A DNA stretch of 44,736 bases from a virus: the IMG/VR virus record IMGVR_UViG_3300031537_000002, positions 1-44,736 of that record, one strand, 5' to 3'. Below, piece after piece: positions 39,640 through 44,736 of the stretch (position 1 is its first letter; every line of letters starts with the position of its first letter). Under the pieces are notes generated by a model, which worked only from the letters and a program-made list of their open reading frames with translations, was not told the origin of the DNA and did not search any database. The translations under genes were made by a program, and so were the position numbers.

Positions 39640-40416
39640 ATGAAACAAATAACTTTAAAATGGTTAAAAGACAATAACGCCTGTTATTCAGGAATTAAAT
39701 TCTATGAAAAAACAAAAATAACAGACCCGTTAAAATTGTTTAAAATTGCAATGGAAAATAAAAGATACGATGATGTAAACTGGGGAATATCAAAATATCT
39801 TAATAAAAAACAAAAAGTTATGTATGCTGTATTTGCTGCAGAACACGTAGTTGAGTTATATGAAAAAAAATATCCAACCGATAACAGACCAAGAAATGCT
39901 ATTGAGGCAGCAAAAAAATATATACAAAAACAAACAAAGAAAAATAAAATTTATGCTGCTGCTGCTGCTGCTGATGCTTATGCTGCTGCTGATGCTGCTG
40001 CTGATGCTGATGATGCTTATGCTGCTTATGCTGCTGATGCTGCTGCTAATGCTGCTGATGCTGATGCTGCTGCTGCTGCTGCTAATGCTGCTGATGCTGC
40101 TGCTGCTGATGCTGATGCTGCTGATGCTAAAGAAAAAATGAAAATAAAAATATTAAATTATGGGTTTAGTTTAATAAAGGAGCTATCAATGAGTGATTTT
40201 AATTACGATTATAACAAAGAAATTGAAGAGTTAAAAAACATGATTATGTATCTGGATGATCAAAAAAACGTTCATGATTTACTTTCTCTTCAGTCTGAAG
40301 TTAACAAACAGTTTGCAAATTTAATCCAAATGAAAATAAGCCATGATTATGAGTTGATCCAGGAAAAAGTTGACGATATTACAAACGGTTTGTTTTCTGA
40401 ACATTTTAGTGAATAA
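39640..40416 (+). CDS. Ala-rich repeat protein fused to a second module
   Basis: 258 aa behind AAGGAGC. Residues ~1-103 end in RPRNAIEAAKKYIQK, the start of a phage family with Ala-rich helical tails. Residues ~104-163 are Ala/Asp/Tyr/Asn only, coded by GCT/GAT triplets. After a short basic link an in-frame AAAGGAGC and ATG (40189) begin a 75-aa acidic coiled module (MSDFNYDYNKEIEEL). Both other frames have stops (TAG, TAATAA) just before that site, so two genes may have been joined by an indel. Confidence 0.6.
   Translation: MKQITLKWLKDNNACYSGIKFYEKTKITDPLKLFKIAMENKRYDDVNWGISKYLNKKQKVMYAVFAAEHVVELYEKKYPTDNRPRNAIEAAKKYIQKQTKKNKIYAAAAAADAYAAADAAADADDAYAAYAADAAANAADADAAAAAANAADAAAADADAADAKEKMKIKILNYGFSLIKELSMSDFNYDYNKEIEELKNMIMYLDDQKNVHDLLSLQSEVNKQFANLIQMKISHDYELIQEKVDDITNGLFSEHFSE
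39951..40128 (+). repeat. GCT/GAT trinucleotide tract
   Basis: About 178 bases of almost pure GCT, GAT and TAT-type triplets coding Ala/Asp/Tyr. Prone to slippage; length changes in threes keep the frame, others would not. Confidence 0.85.
40189..40416 (+). CDS. Internal ORF with its own RBS (75 aa)
   Basis: In frame with the Ala-rich gene. AAAGGAGC lies 6 bases before the ATG at 40189, as good as any site in the genome, so this module is probably also made separately. Confidence 0.5.
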   Translation: MSDFNYDYNKEIEELKNMIMYLDDQKNVHDLLSLQSEVNKQFANLIQMKISHDYELIQEKVDDITNGLFSEHFSE

Positions 40417-40447
40417 TTAAAAAAAATAAAAAAAAATAAAAAAAATA

Positions 40448-40502
40448 TTGTTTTTTTTTTGAAAATGCACTATAATTATTAATGTAAGGTAGTTAATACC
40501 TT
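40448..40502 (+). promoter_or_regulatory. Cassette 3 promoter and 5' hairpin
   Basis: TTGTTT (40448-40453), 17-base spacer, TATAAT (40471-40476), hairpin AAGGTA-GTTAA-TACCTT (40486-40502). From here to the start codon it is identical to cassette 2. Confidence 0.82.
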
Positions 40503-40528
40503 AACATCAAAAGCTTGGGAGGCTTAAT

Positions 40529-40759
40529 ATGAGTATAGTAACAAAAAAAGAACTTATAAGAATAGTAAGAGACGTAATGTCTGGTAGATCAAGTCATAAT
40601 ATCGGTAACTTCAGAAGAATCAAAAGAGGAAAATGGGAAGTTGAAACAACAATAGGTAATCAATATCCTTTTGATTCTAATTCTTCAAACTGGGCTAATT
40701 TTAGATATGATAGAAACGAAATGACATTAAAAGAAGCGAAAGAATATATAGATGCATAA
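40529..40759 (+). CDS. Cassette 3 protein (76 aa, basic)
   Basis: Begins MSIVTKKELIRIVRDVMSGR; basic middle (GNFRRIKRGKWEVETTIG). Unrelated to the other cassette proteins. Could bind nucleic acid by charge; no family. Confidence 0.6.
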   Translation: MSIVTKKELIRIVRDVMSGRSSHNIGNFRRIKRGKWEVETTIGNQYPFDSNSSNWANFRYDRNEMTLKEAKEYIDA

Positions 40760-40767
40760 TAAACCCT

Positions 40768-40807
40768 CCCAGGTTGCCTAGGACTTTCGGGCCCCGGACT
40801 ATCTGGG
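40768..40807 (+). other. GC hairpin upstream of twister copy 3
   Basis: CCCAGGT pairs with ATCTGGG, with a GC-rich TTCG-tipped upper part. Same spacing to stop codon and cleavage site as copy 1. Confidence 0.78.
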
Positions 40808-40859
40808 TGAGTAATGCAGCCAGCGGCGGTCACAAGCCCGCGTGTAATGCAGAGTGATT
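40808..40859 (+). ncRNA. Twister ribozyme, copy 3
   Basis: Core TAATGCAGCC, then CGGTCACAAGCCCG, then GTAATGCAGAG and GTGA, nearly identical to copy 2. Cleavage expected between 40812 and 40813. GAGGAG follows but without an ATG at the right distance, so this copy has lost or never had a directly following gene. Confidence 0.9.
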
Positions 40860-40925
40860 GAGGAGTTAATAGCCTGTGTATCAGGTTAAAATAATAAACG
40901 GTTTTAAGCAGACTACAACAACACG

Positions 40926-40944
40926 GCCTCTTTAATTAGAGGCT
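40926..40944 (+). other. Hairpin in the leader of the 40967 gene
   Basis: GCCTCT/AGAGGC over TTAATT, followed by TGTTATTT. An alternative outer pairing TAATAGCC/GGCTGTTA (40867-40874 with 40941-40948) competes with it. A second hairpin, CCTG-TGTAT-CAGG, lies at 40873-40885. Could be an attenuator or leader structure. Confidence 0.4.
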
Positions 40945-40966
40945 GTTATTTAATTAAGGAATTGAA

Positions 40967-41185
40967 ATGAATATTGATACAGGAAAACTATTTGAGTCTT
41001 TTAAAGAAAATAAAGAATTTTATTCTGATTTAGTGTCATTTTGTAAAGGTGATATGACAGAAAAACAAAAAAAAACAATGCGAGTTAGCTTACACGATAA
41101 CAGAAGTAAGCTAGGAAAATTACGTATTTCAGAAAAAACTAAAAGAAATAGAGCCAAAAGATTAAGAAAGAAAAATTTGAAGTAG
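40967..41185 (+). CDS. Small basic protein (72 aa)
   Basis: AAGGAAT before ATG. Very basic C-terminal half (RNRAKRLRKKNLK), helical. DNA/RNA binding plausible. No family. Confidence 0.55.
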   Translation: MNIDTGKLFESFKENKEFYSDLVSFCKGDMTEKQKKTMRVSLHDNRSKLGKLRISEKTKRNRAKRLRKKNLK

Positions 41186-41242
41186 AAAATAATATAAAAA
41201 AGCAAAAAGATTTTTATCACAACTTGGAATAAAGGAAAAATA

Positions 41243-42109
41243 ATGAAAACAGAAACAAAAAAACACATGTTAATGCTTTATATTATAATTTCAGGATTAA
41301 CTCTTCAGTTAATTATCACTAATATATGTTTAGTTCCAAACATATTAAAGCTTGAAAAAGAAAACAAAGAATTTAAAGCAGAAAACGAAAAGCTATTAAG
41401 AGATATAACAAGCTTTGAAATTGATCAAAAGTTAAAAATAAATCTTATTCAAAGGCGTGTTACTTGGATGCATAGATTTTTGAAATCGATGTATCCCGGG
41501 TATGATTATCAACAAAAATTTGACACTGCCGTTGATTCTATGGACAAAGAAGATTTTAATAAAAAATTAAAAGAAATGCCTGTAGATTTGTTGTCAGCAT
41601 ATATTGATAATTATTTGATCAAAGATCACGGAATAAATAATTATAAACTTATTTCACCAGAGCTTGTATATCCAATTGAACCTGATAAAGGATATGTAAC
41701 ACATAAAAACTATGAATTTGGAATGTGGCATCCTCTGGAAGGAATTCATACAGGGACAGACATAAATAATAAAGAAAAATCGCAGGTTTATGCCATCCAT
41801 GATGGGATTATATGGAAAAGCTATTATGATAAATACGGTGGGAACACAATTGAATTAAAATTTGAAATAAAAAATGAAAACGGAAAAGAATATTATTTTG
41901 CGAGATATAGACACGTTACAAATATATACGTTAAAAAAGGACAGTTTGTATCTCAAAAAGATATAATAGCTAGTATAGGGAATACTGGTCAATGGTCATT
42001 TGGTAGCCATTTGCATTTCGAGTTATGGAAATATGAAAATGGAAAATGGATAAACATTAACCCGTTTATGAACGGGACTTATGGAAACAAGTGGAAAGAA
42101 AGAAATTAA
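41243..42109 (+). CDS. Membrane-anchored M23 endopeptidase (lysin-like)
   Basis: 288 aa. Hydrophobic anchor at residues ~10-35, then a coiled coil (~35-75). The C-terminal LytM/M23 domain has HTGTDINN (zinc His and Asp), YFARYRHV and GSHLHFELW (HxH). Cuts peptide cross-links in the cell wall. It is on the early strand, away from the holin, and lacks a separate wall-binding domain, so superinfection or lysis roles are both possible. Confidence 0.85.
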   Translation: MKTETKKHMLMLYIIISGLTLQLIITNICLVPNILKLEKENKEFKAENEKLLRDITSFEIDQKLKINLIQRRVTWMHRFLKSMYPGYDYQQKFDTAVDSMDKEDFNKKLKEMPVDLLSAYIDNYLIKDHGINNYKLISPELVYPIEPDKGYVTHKNYEFGMWHPLEGIHTGTDINNKEKSQVYAIHDGIIWKSYYDKYGGNTIELKFEIKNENGKEYYFARYRHVTNIYVKKGQFVSQKDIIASIGNTGQWSFGSHLHFELWKYENGKWININPFMNGTYGNKWKERN

Positions 42110-42121
42110 ATTAAAATTATT

Positions 42122-42195
42122 AACAAGGCTTATTAACAAATCATTGAACTTGGGGAGTCATGATTTTTTGCTTAATAAGTCTTGGTTATTTTTTT
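42122..42195 (+). terminator. Long stem-loop with T tract after the lysin gene
   Basis: AAGGCTTATTAA pairs with TTAATAAGTCTT (12 bp, one G-T) and an inner AAATCAT/ATGATTT stem (7 bp), followed by ATTTTTTT. Works as an intrinsic terminator or leader structure for the next gene. Confidence 0.6.
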
Positions 42196-42211
42196 GAAAG
42201 GAGTAAAATAA

Positions 42212-43189
42212 ATGAAAGCTTATAAGGTTTTTGATTATGAATGGAAATGCAGGGGATTCCAATATGAAGTTGGCAAAGAATATAAACATGATGGTGATAT
42301 AATGCTTTGTAAATCTGGGTTTCATGCATGTTTAAAGTTGTCTGATTGTTTTTCTTATTATAATTTTGATCCTGAAAACAAAGTTGCAGAAGTTGAAATT
42401 ATCGGGAAAAGACTTTTAAATGATAATGATTCTAAAATTGTAACTGATCAAATTAAAATAATTAAAGAATTAACATGGAGTGAAGTTTTGTCGCTGTGTA
42501 ATACAGGAATAGAAAACACTGGATTTAAAAATTCAGGCGATTACAATTTAGGTCATCACAATTCAGGTCATTGCAATTCAGGTCGTTACAATTCAGGTTA
42601 TTACAATTCAGGCGATTACAATTCAGGTAGTTACAATTCAGGCGATCACAATTCAGCTCATTACAATTCAGGTCATCACAATTCAGGCGATCACAATTCA
42701 GGTAGTTACAATTCAGGCTATTACAATTCAGGTCATCACAATTCAGATCATCACAATTCAGGCGATCACAATTCAGGTCGTTACAATTCAGGTTATTACA
42801 ATTCAGGCGATCACAATTCAGGTAGTTACAATTCAGGTTATTACAATTCAGGCGATCACAATTCAGGTAGTTACAATTCAGGCGATTACAATTCAGGTGT
42901 TTTTAATTATTTTAATCCAGAAAAAATATACTGTTTTGATAAATTATTGTCTTTTGATGAGTTCGAAAAAATTATTAAAAGTGAAGGATACGAAATAATA
43001 AAAAGAAAATTTAAATTAGTAAAATTTAGATCGAAAAGCATTAAAAGTGGATCATTTAAATATTTTTCTTATAAATCATGTTGGAAAATATTTTGGAATA
43101 ATTTAAAAGCAAATGAAAAACTTAAAATAAAAAAAATACCATTTATGGAAAAAGATGTATTTTTTGATATAACTGGTATAAAATTATAA
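42212..43189 (+). CDS. Pentapeptide-type YNSG repeat protein
   Basis: 325 aa behind AAAGGAG. The N-terminal CRGFQYEVGKEYKHDGDI and CKSGFHACLKL match a phage family of short globular heads. Residues ~105-230 are about 24 five-residue repeats of the form x(Y/H)NSG, like Pentapeptide_2 (NxG) repeats. A basic C-terminal ~95 residues follow. Such repeats form regular beta solenoids. Role unknown. It is the last gene before the converging operons. Confidence 0.7.
   Translation: MKAYKVFDYEWKCRGFQYEVGKEYKHDGDIMLCKSGFHACLKLSDCFSYYNFDPENKVAEVEIIGKRLLNDNDSKIVTDQIKIIKELTWSEVLSLCNTGIENTGFKNSGDYNLGHHNSGHCNSGRYNSGYYNSGDYNSGSYNSGDHNSAHYNSGHHNSGDHNSGSYNSGYYNSGHHNSDHHNSGDHNSGRYNSGYYNSGDHNSGSYNSGYYNSGDHNSGSYNSGDYNSGVFNYFNPEKIYCFDKLLSFDEFEKIIKSEGYEIIKRKFKLVKFRSKSIKSGSFKYFSYKSCWKIFWNNLKANEKLKIKKIPFMEKDVFFDITGIKL
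42535..42900 (+). repeat. 15-base tandem repeat array within the YNSG gene
   Basis: About 24 copies of a 15-base unit (CACAATTCAGGTCAT-type). Only the bases coding the first two residues vary (TA/CA, GA/CA/AG). Copy number could change by recombination without frameshift. Confidence 0.88.
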
Positions 43190-43215
43190 ATTAGAAAGGG
43201 AATTTATACAGCACT

Positions 43216-43255
43216 AAAAAACAGGTCATAAACTATATGACCTGTTTTATTTTTT
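43216..43255 (+). terminator. Bidirectional intrinsic terminator
   Basis: AACAGGTCAT/ATGACCTGTT, 10-bp perfect stem with T-rich tracts on both strands. Separates the rightward early genes from the leftward late genes that converge here. Confidence 0.9.
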
Positions 43256-43267
43256 AGGAGTTATTTT

Positions 43268-43284
43268 ATACGACATTGTCGTAT
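43268..43284. other. 17-base palindrome after the holin gene
   Basis: ATACGACA-T-TGTCGTAT, perfect dyad, ending on the holin stop codon. Could be an operator or part of the mRNA end. Confidence 0.4.
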
Positions 43285-43550
43285 TATTTTACAGGTAAAT
43301 TTAAAATAAAACTTATTACTCCAATTAAAGTGCCTATTATTCCGCTTATCGCTGCAGGAATTTTCCATATTCCTTTTAATTTTTCATCCTGGTTTTTTAT
43401 CTGCTCATCATGGCGTGTCACTATTATATCTATCTTTGATCTATGCTCTCTATCTTCTTTTTTATATTCTTTCCAATCTTTTTTATATTCGCGAAATTCA
43501 TTGAACATTATTTCTATTTTTTGACTATCTGTTAATTTTTCCATATCCAT
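43284..43550 (-). CDS. XhlA-like holin / haemolysin
   Basis: 88 aa. Charged coiled coil (residues ~5-60) followed by one C-terminal membrane segment (IWKIPAAISGIIGTLIGVIS), the layout of XhlA-type proteins. Last gene of the late operon; would open the membrane for the lysin. Confidence 0.72.
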   Translation of the reverse strand: MDMEKLTDSQKIEIMFNEFREYKKDWKEYKKEDREHRSKIDIIVTRHDEQIKNQDEKLKGIWKIPAAISGIIGTLIGVISFILNLPVK

Positions 43551-43591
43551 TCCTTATCATCAATTTTTATATATGTCATTATTTTTCTCAT

Positions 43592-44587
43592 TTAAAATTT
43601 AATCGTTACATTATAATACCAATCTTCGTTATTAATAAAAATTGCGGAAGAAGAGCTATCAAAATAAAGAATTCCATTTGCAGATATTTTATATTGAAAA
43701 CTATCATTATCTATTCCAAATAGATTATAACCAGATGTTGTAACTGACGAGTTAGTGTTTTTCATTTCAATAATTCCTGATTCCGATGCGTCAGTAGAAA
43801 TATAAAAATTGTCTATTATTATTGTTTTACTAACTCCGAATCCATGATATAAATTGTAGTTAACGTTTTTTGATGTTCCTGATCCTTCATTAACCTCTGC
43901 TGTATCTGAATTTGCAGCTGTTAATATTGCTCCGTCTGTAAAAACTCCTGTTCCACCATGAATATTATAAAAATATAACTCTCCAGATGAACTAGTTCCG
44001 CCAGAATCATAAGCTATAGTTGCTGTGTTTAGTCCATCTGAAAAAGTCATCCCTGTCCAATCAACAGATGCTGATTTGTTACTATATGTAACTCCGTTTC
44101 CAGGATTAACATTAGTCCAATTGTCTCTGTTTATGTATCCTGATTGCATTATTGTATTTCCATTGAGATACCATGCAGAGCCATCACTGTATAATTCAAA
44201 CGAATCACCAGGACTATATAATAATATGTAACTTAATTGATTATTTTTATACATTATTTTGTCAGAACCTGAATCATTGACTCGTATTTTTATAAGTCCC
44301 TCATTACTCCCATGTACAATCCTGTATTTAGAAACGGTTGATATTGAAGATAGTAATGGCAATTCACAATTAAGCGTTCCTTTTTGACTAGCCGTATTTG
44401 GATTTGAAATAAATATTCCAAAATCATTTGAAGTTAATGAATAATCAGATGTTTTTGATGTTATCCCAATGATAAGATCATTTGAGTTAATATATTTGTT
44501 TGAAGTCCCATCAACAACGGGTATTTTATAATTTCCCTTTGCAACTAAAGCTTGTGAAAATTCACTTATTTTTTTATTTTCTGCCAT
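43592..44587 (-). CDS. Tail fibre / host-binding protein
   Basis: 331 aa, beta-rich, Ser/Thr/Asn/Gly-rich. Begins MAENKKISEFSQALVAKGNY, a typical phage fibre start (KISEFxxA). Position between fibre genes and holin. No catalytic motif. Probably the receptor-binding fibre. Confidence 0.65.
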   Translation of the reverse strand: MAENKKISEFSQALVAKGNYKIPVVDGTSNKYINSNDLIIGITSKTSDYSLTSNDFGIFISNPNTASQKGTLNCELPLLSSISTVSKYRIVHGSNEGLIKIRVNDSGSDKIMYKNNQLSYILLYSPGDSFELYSDGSAWYLNGNTIMQSGYINRDNWTNVNPGNGVTYSNKSASVDWTGMTFSDGLNTATIAYDSGGTSSSGELYFYNIHGGTGVFTDGAILTAANSDTAEVNEGSGTSKNVNYNLYHGFGVSKTIIIDNFYISTDASESGIIEMKNTNSSVTTSGYNLFGIDNDSFQYKISANGILYFDSSSSAIFINNEDWYYNVTIKF

Positions 44588-44589
44588 AA

Positions 44590-44736
44590 TTACCCCTTAA
44601 TATACCATACGATTAAATATCCCCTTACTATCCCTGCGTCATTAAAATCAGAGGAGTCAAATATTGACCCTGATCTTCTTTTTAATTCTGCCCGGATAAA
44701 ACTACTAGCGATATCTGAATCTAAGTAAGTTTTTGA
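44590..44736 (-). CDS. C-terminal part of tail fibre protein (open at window edge)
   Basis: 48 residues to a TAA just upstream of the next start. The frame at 44736 continues exactly from base 1, so with the 1-753 frame it makes one protein. Sequence SGSIFDSSDFNDAGIVRGY ends in IVWYIKG, a beta-type fibre end. Confidence 0.6.
   Translation of the reverse strand, partial: SKTYLDSDIASSFIRAELKRRSGSIFDSSDFNDAGIVRGYLIVWYIKG

Noticed and set aside
39851-40141. Leucine-rich ORF in another frame of the Ala tract
   Set aside because: It is the +1 reading of GCT/GAT triplets, with no ribosome site.
40768-40807. GC hairpins after the cassette ORFs as intrinsic terminators
   Set aside because: No T tract follows; instead the conserved twister core follows at fixed distance in all three copies.
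42535-42900. CRISPR-like array
   Set aside because: The 15-base units lie in frame in one ORF, have no spacers, and no cas genes are present.

Overview
The window looks like one complete genome of an AT-rich tailed phage (siphovirus-type), opened inside a tail gene. A minus-strand reading frame running off base 1 and another entering at base 44736 are in the same phase and would join into one protein of about 299 residues. Strong Shine-Dalgarno sites (AAAGGAGC type), host-like sigma-70 promoters, an XhlA-type holin, a DnaD-like replisome organiser and M23, RecU, YopX and dUTPase genes fit a phage of a low-GC bacterium, probably Firmicutes/Clostridia-like. The host is not proven. No integrase or CI-type repressor is seen, so a virulent lifestyle is likely.

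Layout. (1) 21.1 kb down to 1, wrapping to 44.7-43.3 kb, minus strand: the late operon. It runs terS, terL, portal, ChaB/protease/scaffold, decoration protein, major capsid, connector and minor head protein. Next comes a glycan block (glycosyltransferase, NeuA-HAD phosphatase fusion, NeuB, NanE, sulfotransferase), then head-tail joining genes, major tail protein, frameshifted tail chaperones, tape measure, Dit, baseplate, fibres and holin. It is read from a good promoter at 21051-21079. (2) 21.1-28.8 kb, minus strand: small accessory genes, a replisome organiser, a KilA-N protein, an HNH-like gene and a dense set of non-coding RNAs. (3) 28.8-43.2 kb, plus strand: early/middle genes (dUTPase, PD-(D/E)XK nuclease, ERF-like annealase, SSB, DnaB helicase, RecU, C5-methylase-like protein, HNH, DNA glycosylase-like protein, M23 lysin and many small proteins). 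It ends at a bidirectional terminator facing the late operon.

The unusual layer is RNA. Three near-identical cassettes (28.2-28.8, 38.67-39.04 and 40.45-40.86 kb) have the same promoter, the same 5' hairpin, a different small ORF, then directly after the stop codon a GC hairpin and a twister self-cleaving ribozyme. A fourth tiny ORF (22 aa) is followed directly by a canonical hammerhead ribozyme. So small cistrons here seem to be released from longer transcripts by ribozymes that leave a hairpin-protected 3' end. Five further structured elements share one closing helix (GTTGCTAT/ATAGCAAC), with compensating base changes. Two of them sit exactly at the predicted start of their own short transcription units, and two carry tRNA-Leu-like D and T arms. 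A separate short transcription unit at about 21.08-21.15 kb encodes a roughly 70-nt RNA whose unpaired centre is complementary to the phage's own shared ribosome-binding site, a candidate anti-SD small RNA.

The glycan block suggests the phage makes a sialic-acid-like sugar, activates it with CMP and transfers it, with optional sulfation and methylation, probably to its own virion because the genes sit inside the head operon. All assignments come from reading motifs and base pairing by eye; no search or folding program was run.
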